Positions 40,446-50,707 of a stretch of 64,000 bases of DNA are shown one piece after another. The stretch's first letter is position 1, and each line of letters opens with the position of its first letter. Both the position numbers and the translations under genes were made by a program. The notes beneath the pieces are model-generated. The model saw only the letters and a list, made by a program, of their open reading frames with translations. It was not told the DNA's origin and ran no database searches. Source of the DNA: Iphinoe sp. HA4291-MV1 (GTDB taxonomy: Bacteria; Cyanobacteriota; Cyanobacteriia; Cyanobacteriales; Nostocaceae); NCBI GenBank assembly GCA_019359415.1, contig JAHHHH010000027.1, positions 1 to 64,000 of the forward strand, in the 5' to 3' direction.

Positions 40446-40618
40446 CTTATTGGGCTATACTTCTTTTTATTTTAAATTGTGTCTCAGCCTACCATTGGTC
40501 TGAATTATTGATTTTCTGGCTTTTTCGGTAATTCTTAAGGGGGAAATAGTTTAGTCGTTAATGATTAGTCGTTTTTGGGACAACTAATAATTAACGGCTA
40601 ACGACTAAACCCCTCAAA

Positions 40619-41899
40619 TTACAGTACTTCGCGTCCCATGTAAGGTTGCAGCGCTTCTGGTATCCGTATTGTTCCATCCTCTTGTTGATAGTTTTCTAAA
40701 ATTGCTGCCATTGTACGTCCCACAGCCAGCCCTGAACCATTAAGAGTATGCACGAGGTGGGTTCCTTTCTTTCCACTTTCTTTGAAGCGAATTTGACCTC
40801 GTCGCGCTTGATAGTCCATAAAATTGGAACAACTGGAAATTTCCCGGTACTTAAGCGAAGAAGGAAGCCAAACCTCTAAATCATAGGTTTTTGCTGAGTG
40901 GAATCCTAAATCTCCAGTACATAATTCTACAACTCGGTAAGGTAGCTGCAACGCCTGTAAAATTGCTTCTGCATTGCCCAGCAATTTTTCCAATTCTTCA
41001 CTAGAAGTGCTGGGATGGACAAATTTCACTAGTTCAACTTTGTTGAATTGATGCAATCGAATGAGTCCCCGCATATCACGCCCATAACTCCCAGCTTCCC
41101 GGCGAAAACAGGGAGTATAAGCACAGTGGTAGATAGGCAAATCTTCAAAATTGAGAGTTTCCCCACGGTAGAGGTTGGTTACGGGAACTTCCGCCGTGGG
41201 CGCAAGCCACAAATCATCAGCCGCACATCTAAAGCTTTCTTCAGCAAACTTAGGCAGCTGACCTGTAGCTGTCATAGATTCGGTATTAATCAAAAATGGA
41301 GGAATGACTTCCACATACCCTGCTGCTATCTGGCGATCGAGCATAAATTGAATTAATGCTCTCTCCAGCTTTGCACCTGCACCTATAAGAGTCACAAAGC
41401 GACTTTGTGCGACTTTCACAGCTCGCTCAACATTGAGAATACCTAACTTTTCGCCGATTTCCCAGTGGGGAAGAATGTTTGGGTTTTGGGGAAGATACTC
41501 ATCACCCCAACGACGCACTTCCACGTTTTCTTCCTCACTCTTCCCAACAGGTGTAGAGTCGCTTGGTAAGTTAGGGAGTGTAAGTAAAAATTCTTCGATT
41601 TTTGCCGAGAGGTCTTTTTCTTGAGGTTCCAGTGTCCCAATCTCAGCTTTGACAGAACTACCTTCATTACGCAACGCTTGGATTTCTGGTCCTTTGGGGT
41701 TGCAACCAGCTTTTATCTTTTCCGGAATTAATTTAGCAATTTCGTTACTGCGTGCTTGCAGTTGATTTCGCTTCGCTTCCAATTCACGTTGCTGTTTATC
41801 CAACTCCAAAAGCGGCTGAATGTCGTAGTGAGTACCACGAGTTTTCAACCGTTCTTGAACAAATTCTGGATTTTCCCTTATTAACTTAATATCTAGCAC
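40619..41899 (-). CDS. serS: Seryl-tRNA synthetase
   Basis: 426 residues, class II synthetase. The N-terminal coiled-coil arm ([18 protein letters not shown] ... [20 protein letters not shown]) binds tRNA-Ser. Motif 2 lies in [20 protein letters not shown] and motif 3 in [20 protein letters not shown]. Complete, with expected length and start. Confidence 0.97.
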   Translation of the reverse strand: MLDIKLIRENPEFVQERLKTRGTHYDIQPLLELDKQQRELEAKRNQLQARSNEIAKLIPEKIKAGCNPKGPEIQALRNEGSSVKAEIGTLEPQEKDLSAKIEEFLLTLPNLPSDSTPVGKSEEENVEVRRWGDEYLPQNPNILPHWEIGEKLGILNVERAVKVAQSRFVTLIGAGAKLERALIQFMLDRQIAAGYVEVIPPFLINTESMTATGQLPKFAEESFRCAADDLWLAPTAEVPVTNLYRGETLNFEDLPIYHCAYTPCFRREAGSYGRDMRGLIRLHQFNKVELVKFVHPSTSSEELEKLLGNAEAILQALQLPYRVVELCTGDLGFHSAKTYDLEVWLPSSLKYREISSCSNFMDYQARRGQIRFKESGKKGTHLVHTLNGSGLAVGRTMAAILENYQQEDGTIRIPEALQPYMGREVL

Positions 41900-41939
41900 A
41901 GATTTATCCTAGTCTTTAGCCTAGTATTTTCTTTACAGT

Positions 41940-42058
41940 TAACACTTGAACGCACCCCAACCAGAGATTATGGTTGGGGATTCTTCCGCTAAGAAACAAC
42001 GAGGCTCTTTAGCGTTCCCAAGACAATCGGCGTCCTCGATGTGCCGTTAGAGCTTTCG
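41940..42058 (-). ncRNA. Candidate right-end / omega-RNA region of the TnpB element
   Basis: Directly after the tnpB stop (minus strand), the sequence ends in a strong hairpin, CCCCAACC (41955-41962) pairing with GGTTGGGG (41972-41979), preceded by GAAGAATCCCC-like sequence. IS200/IS605-type elements usually carry such a hairpin at the right end, and the guide (omega) RNA of TnpB spans the 3' coding end plus this region. RNA boundaries cannot be fixed from sequence alone. Confidence 0.4.
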
Positions 42059-43396
42059 CTAACAAACACCGTGAGAATTGCTGCTATCTCCTGTCAACAC
42101 ACAATACCAGTACCTCGAAGCGATGTTATAAGAAGCACTCAAATCGGTATTGTATTGTTTTCCGGAAGCGAACTTAGCGAGTGAGTAATTGTTTTTACTT
42201 CGCCGCACTTTACCGCTTCCGTCAAATGCACAGGCACTTGTGTATTTGGGATTGATAGCTTGTACCTTCCCACCCAATTCTGTCCATCTATCAGTCAGTC
42301 TCTCAACAATTTTTTGATGACACCATAGATGGAATTTCTGTTTTAAGAGACTACTACCCTTTTTACCTGCTTTCGCCTTCCATCCTGCCAGACTTTCTAT
42401 CACAATGACTTTGACACCATGAGTCTTTGCGAACTCAACAATCTGCCTTGCCACTATGCGACTAATCTGAAGATTGATGTTAGACGATTTACGGTAGAGT
42501 CGCTTACAAAAGCCCTTGGGTAGTTTCTCTTTTGTAATATTCGTCGTTAACTTTGAACGACGAGCAATCATCATTTTGCGTCGATTGCGTCGGTCTATGT
42601 CTCTGGCAGGATTGACAAACCTCCTAGCTTTTACAGTACCGTCACAACCAACGATTGAACAAGTTGCAGCATTGTTAATTCCCAGATCGACGCTGCAAAT
42701 ATAGCTAGATTCGATCTTCTCAACTTTCTTAATACTTATAGGCATTGAAAGTTGACATTTGTTTTTGTTAACAACTAATGATGGTGACTGAATTTCGTTT
42801 CCGTTTACTAAATGCCTGTTTCCTCCATGTCGCTTAACCTTAATTCCGCTCAACCACACCCAATCAGTTCCATTCCACACCTTTACGTCAAGCGTGCTGT
42901 AGTTTAAGCCATACTTGATTTGTTGACCTTTGTACAAGGCTGGATAACTATTGCACATTGCCTGAAGGCTTGTGGACTTACCATCTCGATGTGTTCTCAT
43001 CTCAGACTGCCATTCTTGGTAACGAGACTGGAAACTGAGCACAATGCCAATAGCATCTGCTATTGCAGCACGTCTCAAATACGAGGGAAACTTCTTGAAT
43101 GATGGATAGAGGTCAACTACTTTTTGATAGTAAGTATGCTTTGGTTTCGGGTTATCTGTTATTTTGTGAATCATTCTCTCAACAACATTAACCCCTTCTT
43201 TGGCTGTCAATGATTCCAGAGAAACCCACTGAGCATTCACAAGTAGAACCAAGGGTCTTAGGTATTTGTTATATTCGTCAATCGTCAATATCATTTGACG
43301 TTTTTGAGTCTTGCTTGCTGCCAATTCCCACACATCAGTTCTGATAACTTCCTGCTTTTTGAATTTTGCCCTTTTTTTGGTTCTCTTCTTGCTCAT
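42059..43396 (-). CDS. tnpB: TnpB-type RNA-guided nuclease (lone, IS605-like) with degenerate zinc finger
   Basis: The 445-residue product has a complete RuvC triad: CSVDLGINNAA (Asp), VIVIESLAGWKAKAG (Glu) and YNTDLSASYNIASR (Asp). The N terminus is very basic. In common TnpB proteins a C-x2-C...C-x2-C ribbon sits between the last two motifs. Here the region reads YTSACAFDGSGKVRRSKNNY and only one cysteine remains, so zinc binding looks lost. No tnpA lies beside it. It may still cut DNA guided by an omega RNA. It forms a single-gene insertion between serS and a small membrane protein gene. Confidence 0.9.
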   Translation of the reverse strand: MSKKRTKKRAKFKKQEVIRTDVWELAASKTQKRQMILTIDEYNKYLRPLVLLVNAQWVSLESLTAKEGVNVVERMIHKITDNPKPKHTYYQKVVDLYPSFKKFPSYLRRAAIADAIGIVLSFQSRYQEWQSEMRTHRDGKSTSLQAMCNSYPALYKGQQIKYGLNYSTLDVKVWNGTDWVWLSGIKVKRHGGNRHLVNGNEIQSPSLVVNKNKCQLSMPISIKKVEKIESSYICSVDLGINNAATCSIVGCDGTVKARRFVNPARDIDRRNRRKMMIARRSKLTTNITKEKLPKGFCKRLYRKSSNINLQISRIVARQIVEFAKTHGVKVIVIESLAGWKAKAGKKGSSLLKQKFHLWCHQKIVERLTDRWTELGGKVQAINPKYTSACAFDGSGKVRRSKNNYSLAKFASGKQYNTDLSASYNIASRYWYCVLTGDSSNSHGVC

Positions 43397-43692
43397 TGGT
43401 TCGACCTACCATTGACTAACTAATCTTAACATACACTGATGTGACGCTCATTCCGAAACAAATAACGTTGATCCGCTTTTTATATTGGTTTCGCCTACTA
43501 TCCTAAAATGTAGATAGTTTTTAGTATTTTTAGGTGGGGACTGCGCTCAATATTTTTGTTCAAAATATAGTACTTCCGGCTGGTGACAACTGCAAAAGTC
43601 AAATCGCAAAAGAAAGTCAGTTATCTGTAAAGATAAAGTGAAGTCGCCAATCTCCTTCCTACTTCGTACTTTGGTGGTGGTCATTTTCTCAA
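43397..43692. other. Left flank of the TnpB element
   Basis: AT-rich DNA containing the tnpB promoter side and probably the left end of the element. I could not place the exact left boundary or its hairpin. Confidence 0.35.
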
Positions 43693-43989
43693 TCATTCCT
43701 CTGTCTTGCTTACACCAATAGTCTGTTGACTTGTTTTTGACTGCTCAACTAGACCATTGTTGCTTGTTTGGTTAAGACTGTACTGATTCCTCAGCAAAAA
43801 TTGTTGCTCTTCATTTTTAGAACTTGTAGGTGCAGGTAACCAATAGGCAAGTACACCTGTTAAGCCGCCCCAGTAAAGCGCTTGGTTATTCGGAGCTTTA
43901 TCAGCGACAAGCTTAAAAGTACACAACCCAAGTACGATAGTACTGAAGAAAACCTGTACGCCAAATATCCATGTTTGATGATTTTTCAT
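43693..43989 (-). CDS. Small membrane protein, unknown
   Basis: 98 residues with two predicted helices (FGVQVFFSTIVLGLCTFKLV; LYWGGLTGVLAYWLPAP) and a Gln/Ser-rich tail. This layout is seen in small cyanobacterial hypothetical proteins. No function is known to me. Confidence 0.55.
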   Translation of the reverse strand: MKNHQTWIFGVQVFFSTIVLGLCTFKLVADKAPNNQALYWGGLTGVLAYWLPAPTSSKNEEQQFLLRNQYSLNQTSNNGLVEQSKTSQQTIGVSKTEE

Positions 43990-44197
43990 AATATTAAGAC
44001 CTTGAAAAAACTTTAATTTAGTTTCTTTGCCTGCTTTGATATCATTCCAATCGCAGGATGTTGTCTAAGTGACTCTGTAGTATGATTCAGCTTAAGTACT
44101 AGCATTTTCGCAAAATTCTGATATGATTTTTGGTAAATTCTTCAAAGAGTGACCTGTTTGTCATTGAAGCAGTCTACAGCAAACAACGAATGATCAA

Positions 44198-44785
44198 TTA
44201 AGAATTACGCTCAGACTGGGGTTTGGAGATGCGATAGAGTAGCCAAATCGACGCGACAAGTCCAGCAAAATGAGCTGTAACCGTATTAGTGTTTGCCTGC
44301 ACGACAAAAATATCCAAAGATTGGATAATCCGGCTAGGGTCAACTTGGGTGTAAACTCCTCCACCACCAACTTGCGGTAAGGTCAATGACTTTGTGAGTA
44401 GAGTTCCAACAATTGCTTGCGCCCCAAAGAGGGTTAACAATATTCCCACCAAATGCACCATAACCGCGAAGCGTACAACTTGAACAGTTTCAACTTTGCG
44501 TGGGCGGTTGTTAAGATTTGAGGATTCTAGTCGTAACCCAAGTCTGGTGTAGCGGAAAGCTAAATAAATGCCTACTGCTAAGCCAATGAGTCCAGCAACT
44601 GCAAAGAAAGCGCCAAACCCAGTTCCAGGATTATTACTACTAGTATTGCCGGCTCTCTGACTAAAGACTGCGAACAGCAAAATGACCCCAGAAACAACAC
44701 CCAGCACTAGCTGAATCCAGAAGCTAATCCATCCAGTAAGGCGAAATGTTTGGGCAATTGCCCGGAGTGTAGAGGAATCTGACAT
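44198..44785 (-). CDS. DUF3611 membrane protein (TIC21/PIC1-related)
   Basis: About 195 residues from MSDSSTLRAIAQTFRLTGWI with four helices (WISFWIQLVLGVVSGVILLF; FGAFFAVAGLIGLAVGIYLA; FAVMVHLVGILLTLFGAQAI; VTAHFAGLVASIWLLYRISK). The family is related to chloroplast TIC21/PIC1, proposed in iron or protein transport. A frame four codons longer exists, but the ATG at 44785 fits better. Confidence 0.85.
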   Translation of the reverse strand: MSDSSTLRAIAQTFRLTGWISFWIQLVLGVVSGVILLFAVFSQRAGNTSSNNPGTGFGAFFAVAGLIGLAVGIYLAFRYTRLGLRLESSNLNNRPRKVETVQVVRFAVMVHLVGILLTLFGAQAIVGTLLTKSLTLPQVGGGGVYTQVDPSRIIQSLDIFVVQANTNTVTAHFAGLVASIWLLYRISKPQSERNS

Positions 44786-45354
44786 ACTGATCACCATTGG
44801 TGCTAGGGGTTTGATAAATTTACTATCATACTTAGCAAACGCGATAGGAGTATTTCTAGTAAAAAAATTCCGTACTCAACACTTTTTTTGTGTGTCCACT
44901 ATTCACGAAGCTTGAAATAAAACATGGAATTTTGCCTAATCTTTAAGTAAAAACTCTAGGAAAATTACTGTCTAGCAAAGTTTTGATTAAGTTTTACATA
45001 AATACCGCATTTTCCCTTTAAAATTGCTTAGACGGTATTTTATGCTTAAGCAGTCCTCACGCCCTTGGCATTACTTGACACTAAAGACTACAGCATAGCC
45101 GTTGTCAAATCGCTCCTCAATACAATCTCAGAAGCTTGGCTAGGGGTGCAAAAAATTGCACCTCTACAATTGGTGCATCGGTTCCATGATGAGTAAGCGT
45201 GGAATTTGTCTCATAAATTATTTTTTTTGCCATTTTGCCATTTGATGATCCATTGATTAGCCGCGCTATGTATTTATCTCAAAAAGTAGTATCTTATACT
45301 CTTTGCAGGGATTGTAAGCTCAACCCTTAGGCATTTTTTAGCCATTCATTAACC
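44786..45354. other. Intergenic region between divergent genes
   Basis: AT-rich, with no supported gene. It must contain the promoters of the DUF3611 gene and, on the other strand, of the PadR-type regulator; no operator could be defined. Confidence 0.4.
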
Positions 45355-45702
45355 ATGAAACTTGAGGATATATATCATTTCTTTGAAAATCCTCCGCCAA
45401 CTTACCTTTGTCAGGAGCTCGCTGTTTGTTATATTTTGTATATTTTACTACAAAGCGAATCCTATGGAACGGAGTTGATCCAACGACTGGAAACTGAATA
45501 TCCAACCTATCGGCTTTCGGATACCGTGCTTTACAGTGCGATTAAATTTCTTGAAGATCAGAAGGCAATCACTGGGTACTGGAAGAAACTGGAAGGACGC
45601 GGACGTCCCAGGCGGATGTACCAAGTCTCTCCAGAATGGCAATTTCAAGCACAGGATTTAGCTCGTTTGTGGCAACAGTACATAAGCGGGAAAATAAGTT
45701 AG
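45355..45702 (+). CDS. PadR-family transcriptional regulator
   Basis: The 115-residue winged-helix protein matches PadR: ELAVCYILYILLQSESYGTE, LIQRLETEYPTYRLSDTVLY, AIKFLEDQKAI and the wing KKLEGRGRPRRMYQVSPEW. Short PadR members lack the long C-terminal dimer helix, as here. The next gene, 55 bases downstream on the same strand, encodes a membrane protein for cytochrome assembly and may be co-expressed. The inducer is unknown. Confidence 0.88.
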   Translation: MKLEDIYHFFENPPPTYLCQELAVCYILYILLQSESYGTELIQRLETEYPTYRLSDTVLYSAIKFLEDQKAITGYWKKLEGRGRPRRMYQVSPEWQFQAQDLARLWQQYISGKIS

Positions 45703-45756
45703 CGAATCATTGATAATGAATAAATCACCTCCTGTAAAACACTCATAATTTAGTTT

Positions 45757-46287
45757 ATGGATACTGCTACTGTACCATCCACGTTGCTGCTCACTTTTCT
45801 ATTCTCGGTCGGGCTATTTTTCTTTATTCGTGCCTCTACCAAAGACCGTACAGAAACCACGCAACTGGTTTGCGAGCAAGACGAAGCTACTTTAATGCCT
45901 CAATTGAGGGAGTATTTTCAAACACGGTCTTACCGAGTAGCAGCGGTAGACCCGAAACAAAATCAAGTGACCTTTGAGGGCGTTGTTAGACCTAGCTGGT
46001 TTTTAGCTGTGTTTTTAACACTCTTAGCGGCTGCTGGTCTTCTGTGTTTATCACTGGTTTTGTCGCTACTTTTTCCCAATCTGAGTACCATTTTTCTTGG
46101 GATGGTGCTGTTCTCGCCTTTGAGTGGTATTTTTTATTGGAAAAAAGCTGGAAAACTTGAGAAGGTGTCGCTGAAGGTGGAAGCAACACAAAGCGATCAA
46201 CACTCTCCAACTAAAATAACAGTAACTGCCCATCGAGATGAACTCATTGAGTTACGAAGGGCATTGGGATTAAGAACTTGTGAATAG
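45757..46287 (+). CDS. Cofactor assembly of complex C subunit B-like protein
   Basis: The 176-residue product has an N-terminal helix (TLLLTFLFSVGLFFFIRAST), the phrase KDRTE, a central domain (LREYFQTRSYRVAAVDPKQN; VTFEGVVRPSWFLAVFLTLL) and two helices. This pattern is that of CCB-type (DUF2930) factors that help attach heme c-i to cytochrome b6 in the thylakoid membrane. The call is from memory of the family and is moderately sure. Confidence 0.7.
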   Translation: MDTATVPSTLLLTFLFSVGLFFFIRASTKDRTETTQLVCEQDEATLMPQLREYFQTRSYRVAAVDPKQNQVTFEGVVRPSWFLAVFLTLLAAAGLLCLSLVLSLLFPNLSTIFLGMVLFSPLSGIFYWKKAGKLEKVSLKVEATQSDQHSPTKITVTAHRDELIELRRALGLRTCE

Positions 46288-46778
46288 CTCGTACCGTACT
46301 TTCTTTTAGCCAGTAAAGACCTCGTAGCTTTCAAGCTTTCACGTTTTTTACAACTATATATCTTTTTACAACTATATATCTTTCAGTCTAAGTCCAGACT
46401 TATAAACCACTTTTTCACTTTTAAGAATTTAACTTTTCAGAAATGGAATAATAAAGAGAGGTAAAACGACCCCTGCTTTATTGCTCTTCTCCACGAGCTA
46501 TGGGAAAAAAGCTATATCGTTTGCAGGAGCGTGCTAAAGCTTTGCTCAGAACGGGATCGCTCTATCCTCATTCCCATATACGTTCTCACACCTATCATTA
46601 ACTCATACAAACACAAGGTTTGACTGGAGTTGATAGTTTTAAAGGCAAAATTGCTAGCTTAACACAGGCAAGTAAACTGCATGCTTAAAAAAAAATGAAA
46701 CTTTGAAAAGAACTAGCAATTTTGCCTGTTAATGGTTGTCATGAGTCAAACTCAAACTCTATGATCACCATTGTTAGT
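46288..46778. other. 491-bp intergenic region
   Basis: 46349-46386 contains two copies of ACAACTATATATCTTTTT-like sequence. A 33-codon frame at 46500-46601 (MGKKLYRLQERAKALL) opens on the plus strand; it may be a remnant and is not called as a gene. TAGCAATTTTGCCTG near 46717 pairs with CAGGCAAAATTGCTA-like sequence near 46643-46656 (AGGCAAAATTGCTA), making a long inverted repeat that could end transcription. Confidence 0.45.
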
Positions 46779-47096
46779 TCAGCGACTAGCAACAGCTACC
46801 GGCTCCTGACCTGGAGGGGTTTCAAGTACCCTCAAGCTAGGAAATAAGAAGTGATTCTCTTCAACATATTGAGCACCAAACAGCCCCTTTTCCGCCCAGA
46901 AATAACGGTCTGTTGTGTGTTCATTTCGCTTTACAAGTAGCAAAGCGGGTGGCAAGATCCCTTCAGCTTGAATAAATTTTCTAGCTGCTGTCACAGGCTT
47001 ATCTTCGCCGCTTTCAATACTAAATTGAGGCACATGCTCTAAAATTCGCCGTCCTTCCTGGCGACGACGACTTTTCCTCTTCCGTCTCCTTGCCAA
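46779..47096 (-). CDS. DUF3155 protein
   Basis: 105 residues starting MARRRKRKSRRRQEGRRILE, the basic DUF3155 signature of cyanobacteria, followed by HVPQFSIESGEDKPVTAARK and GILPPALLLVKRNEHTTDRY. Function unknown. It is a phylum marker. Confidence 0.88.
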   Translation of the reverse strand: MARRRKRKSRRRQEGRRILEHVPQFSIESGEDKPVTAARKFIQAEGILPPALLLVKRNEHTTDRYFWAEKGLFGAQYVEENHFLFPSLRVLETPPGQEPVAVASR

Positions 47097-47374
47097 CCTT
47101 CTTTCCTCCTCTTACAAGCTATAGATTATTGTAGTGATAGCTACAAAATCCGTCGTAATTATAAAAGTTCTAGTTCAAAAATTCAATAGTTATTAACCTT
47201 TTGATACAAGAAAGATAATTTATTCTCACGTAGAAAAATTATATGTAGTAAGCAATATAATTCCTTGGAACGAACCATTAGTTGCAAGATTCAGTTAAGC
47301 TTTGTTAAATGGAAAAAGTCAACTTCTGTTCCTTTTCGTCCGTAGAGTCTGTCATCTTAAGCAAGGGCTGAGAA

Positions 47375-48808
47375 ATGTTAATGTCTGCCAGTTCTGAGTT
47401 TGTTGCTCTATGCCGAGAGCAATTGGCGCTGTTAGTCCAAGGGCTGGAAGCATCTTTGAGCGTTGTCTATTTAACACAAGAATTGATAGAGGCTTCGACA
47501 AGTGAAGCGAAGCTCATTCCTGTGGTGGTTTACCCAGAAACAATAACGGAACAGCAGAAAGCTAGTGCTTTGGTATTGCCCACATCAATACCAGTCTCAA
47601 ACCCTAATTGGGATTCATATAGTTCAGACTCCACCACCTTGGATAAAACACTGCATTCTCGTACCGGTGGTGTGTTCAACCCAAAAGACAACCGCTATAA
47701 CCGGAGGTTATTGAAAGCAGCAGAGGACTTTCCCGCCCCATCACGAGAAACAGTGACACCAGATGCAGCACCACCGCATTCAACAGAGGAAGAAGAATAT
47801 TTATTAAGAGGTGACCAAATTGTTTTACCTCTTCTTCATGAAGATGCGATGATGGGGTTGCTCGTCACAGTTAGAGAAGATCGAGCATGGAATGAACAAG
47901 AAAGGAGTGAAATAGAACGGATTGCCCAAACGCTATCGCTTGCCTGTGTTTTGGATCAGCGTCGAGCATGGTTACATCAGCAATTGCAGCAACAACAAAT
48001 TCTCCAAGAAAAGCAGCAGGATTTACTAGATAATTTATTGCACCAGTTTCGTAACCCACTAACAGCATTGCGTACTTTTGGCAAACTATTGCTGAAACGA
48101 CTGCGACCAAGCGATGCTAACAGGGAAGTAGCGACTAGTATTGTACGGGAAAGCGATCGCCTGAAAGAATTGTTGCAACAGTTTGATGAAGTTATTGACT
48201 TAACAGCAGAAGATTTAGGACCATTGGCGCTACCCCAAAAAGAAGTCCTTGTAGAAGCAAACGTACAGAAAGACTTCACAGCGCCACTCTTGTTACCTGG
48301 TGCAGGAGAGAAAGAAGTTAATTGTTCTGTACTAGATACATTAGAACCATTGTTAGTATCAGCCAGAGCCATAGCTCAAGAAAGAAATTTGCAACTCATA
48401 TTTGAAATTCCTCCTAATTTACCTCTAGTACGTGCTAACACCAAAGCATTACGAGAGGTACTGAGCAATATTATTGACAATGCTTTGAAATACACTCCCA
48501 CTGGCGGTAAGATTCTTATTCAGACGGGACAAGAAAAACCTCATTTTCAGGGAATTGCCATCAGTGATACTGGTCCTGGTATTCCACCACAAGATTTAGA
48601 GCATCTTGGAGAGCGACATTACCGAGGTGTTCAAGCTCAGACAGAAATTCCTGGTACGGGGTTGGGATTATCAATTGCCAAACAGCTCATAGAGCAAATG
48701 CAGGGCGAAATAGAAGTTTTTAGCCCTGCTTTGACCTCGCTTACGTCATCACCTGATGCACCAGGAACGACTTTTATTATTTGGTTACCTGTTGCTATTG
48801 CGTCCTAA
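47375..48808 (+). CDS. GAF-domain sensor histidine kinase
   Basis: A 477-residue cytoplasmic kinase. The N-terminal ~200 residues contain a GAF-like domain (QIVLPLLHEDAMMGLLVTVR). The H-box is LLHQFRNPLTALRTFGKLLL (His ~227). The ATP lobe has the N-box EVLSNIIDNALKYTPTGGKI, G1 DTGPGIPPQD and G2 GTGLGLSIAK. No membrane segment is seen, so it senses an internal signal. No response regulator is adjacent. Start Met 1 or Met 3 are both possible. Confidence 0.9.
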   Translation: MLMSASSEFVALCREQLALLVQGLEASLSVVYLTQELIEASTSEAKLIPVVVYPETITEQQKASALVLPTSIPVSNPNWDSYSSDSTTLDKTLHSRTGGVFNPKDNRYNRRLLKAAEDFPAPSRETVTPDAAPPHSTEEEEYLLRGDQIVLPLLHEDAMMGLLVTVREDRAWNEQERSEIERIAQTLSLACVLDQRRAWLHQQLQQQQILQEKQQDLLDNLLHQFRNPLTALRTFGKLLLKRLRPSDANREVATSIVRESDRLKELLQQFDEVIDLTAEDLGPLALPQKEVLVEANVQKDFTAPLLLPGAGEKEVNCSVLDTLEPLLVSARAIAQERNLQLIFEIPPNLPLVRANTKALREVLSNIIDNALKYTPTGGKILIQTGQEKPHFQGIAISDTGPGIPPQDLEHLGERHYRGVQAQTEIPGTGLGLSIAKQLIEQMQGEIEVFSPALTSLTSSPDAPGTTFIIWLPVAIAS

Positions 48809-48835
48809 ATGATTTGTGAAAAAACAAGAAAAACA

Positions 48836-48861
48836 AGATTCCCGACTTCAGTCGGGAATCT
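48836..48861. terminator. Strong hairpin after the histidine kinase gene
   Basis: AGATTCCCGAC and GTCGGGAATCT pair perfectly around the loop TTCA. It begins 27 bases after the stop codon. There is no T-run after it, so it is a terminator candidate or a copy of a common cyanobacterial hairpin repeat. Confidence 0.5.
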
Positions 48862-49196
48862 GAGCATACGCAATTTATGCGCAAAGCGCAAGCACTTTCA
48901 CACAAATCAAATAGGATTACTATAGCTCTCTTTTATCACTCTCGCCAGATTAAAATCTAAAACCCTTTCCTTGTCAGGGTTTCTATCAATATGTAATCGG
49001 TAAATCCTTGATTAAATCTGGCTTTCGGCATTTAGCTCTGATTATTATCTTCCCAAGGTGACAAAAGAAAGATAGCTATTACAGATTTTCCCGATATCAC
49101 CAAAAGGGGTGTAGGGGGAACCCCTTCAGGAAATGCACTCCCTCACTCCTCTTCTTGGTCAGTTGCAGTTAAAAATAGGGTTTTGCAACGGTTAAG

Positions 49197-49296
49197 GGAG
49201 ATCCAAAAAATAAAATGTCCCGCCGTGTATTAAGTTAACGGGTTGGTGTAGAGGATCTGGGTTTGACGGCGGGACATTTTATTACGCTTAAGTGCC
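49197..49296. repeat. Dispersed hairpin element, copy B
   Basis: It has the same flanks as 25401-25523 (GGAGATCCAAAAAATAAAAT at the left; ATTTTATTAC and AAGTGCC at the right). The arms are GTCCCGCCGT (49217-49226) and ACGGCGGGAC (49266-49275), so the stem bases differ from copy A but remain complementary. It lies in the 557-bp gap upstream of the vWA genes; the rest of that gap shows no gene. Confidence 0.75.
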
Positions 49297-49366
49297 TAAG
49301 CAGTGACATGACTTCTTAGCTAGACTAGAACAACAAGGTAACAAGGGTAACAATCAAAGGAATACT

Positions 49367-49972
49367 ATGATGAGCGATCGCGATTACACATTAATTCTTG
49401 ATAAGAGCGGTAGCATGTCTACTCCTGACCAAGCAGGTGGGAGAAGTCGATGGGAAATAGCCCAAGAATCTACACTCGCTTTAGCAAGAAAGTGTGAGCA
49501 ATTTGACCCTGATGGTATCACCGTTTATGTATTTTCTGGTAGATTTAAACGCTACGATAATGTAACCTCAGCCAAAGTTGCACAGGTATTTCTGGAAAAT
49601 GACCCAGCTGGCACGACGAATTTAGCAGGTGTACTGCAAGACGCAACCAATCATTACTTTCAGCGTAAAGCTGCTGGTCAAACAAAGCCTAATGGCGAAA
49701 CAATTCTAGTGATAACCGATGGTGAGCCAGATGACCGCAAAGCCGTATTTGAAGTCATCATTAGTGCATCTCGCCAGATGGAACGTGATGAAGAATTAGG
49801 AATTTCTATAATTCAAGTAGGCTCAGATCCACAGTCAACCAAGTTTCTCAAAGCTTTGGATGACCAAATGCAAAGTGTCGGTGCTAAATTTGACATCTGC
49901 GACACAATCACCTTAGATGATATGGAAGATATGAGCCTTGCTGATGTATTGATGAACGCGGTGACTGATTGA
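49367..49972 (+). CDS. vWA-domain protein 1
   Basis: A 201-residue protein made of one von Willebrand A domain. The metal-ion site DKSGSMS (D-x-S-x-S) is near the start, with TTNLAGVLQ (Thr) and VITDGEPDD (Asp) completing a canonical MIDAS. No signal peptide, so cytoplasmic. Tandem with a close paralog 59 bases downstream and a third gene. vWA proteins often act with MoxR ATPases, but none is visible here. Confidence 0.88.
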   Translation: MMSDRDYTLILDKSGSMSTPDQAGGRSRWEIAQESTLALARKCEQFDPDGITVYVFSGRFKRYDNVTSAKVAQVFLENDPAGTTNLAGVLQDATNHYFQRKAAGQTKPNGETILVITDGEPDDRKAVFEVIISASRQMERDEELGISIIQVGSDPQSTKFLKALDDQMQSVGAKFDICDTITLDDMEDMSLADVLMNAVTD

Positions 49973-50031
49973 CGAGTCATTAGCCATGAGTATGAAACAA
50001 ATGACTAATAGCAAATATGGAGAATTGAAAA

Positions 50032-50637
50032 ATGCTAGAGAATCGTGATTACACTTTAATTATTGACAAAAGCGGCAGCATGGCAACTTCAGACCAAAAG
50101 GGTGGTAGAAACAGATGGTTTGCTGCACAGGAATCTACCTTTGCCTTAGCGAGTAAATGTGAGCAATTAGATCCTGATGGTATTACTGTTTATGTATTTT
50201 CTGGAAGATTTAAGCGCTACGAAAATGTCACATCAAGCAAGGTAATGCAAATTTTCCAAGAGAATGACCCCTCTGGTACAACTGACTTAGCAGGTGTGTT
50301 GAAACACGCAACTGATAACTACTTTCAACGTAAGGCTGCAGGTGAAACTAAGCCAAATGGTGAAACTATTTTAGTTGTAACTGATGGTGAACCAGATGAT
50401 CGTAAAGCGGTTATGAAGGTGATTATTGAAGCTTCTCGCCATATGGATCGCGATGAAGAACTTGCTATTTCTTTTATTCAAGTAGGTACAGATTCCCAGG
50501 CGACTCGCTTTCTCAAAGTATTAGATGATGAACTACAAGGAGCAGGTGCAAAATTCGATATCTGCGACACCGTCACCATAGATGATATGGAAGACATGAG
50601 TTTATCAGAAGTACTGCTCAATGCTATCAATGATTAA
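50032..50637 (+). CDS. vWA-domain protein 2
   Basis: 201 residues, same length as the upstream gene and clearly a duplicate: IDKSGSMATSDQKGGRNRW, CEQLDPDGITVYVFSGRFKR, GTTDLAGVLKHATDNYF and VTDGEPDDRKAV. The MIDAS is complete. The two may form a heteromer or respond to different partners. Confidence 0.88.
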   Translation: MLENRDYTLIIDKSGSMATSDQKGGRNRWFAAQESTFALASKCEQLDPDGITVYVFSGRFKRYENVTSSKVMQIFQENDPSGTTDLAGVLKHATDNYFQRKAAGETKPNGETILVVTDGEPDDRKAVMKVIIEASRHMDRDEELAISFIQVGTDSQATRFLKVLDDELQGAGAKFDICDTVTIDDMEDMSLSEVLLNAIND

Positions 50638-50707
50638 GCATCTTCCTAACTTTTAACTAAATTGAGGAGGCGAACTGAATGTGCCGTAATAAAAAGGATT
50701 TCCTATC

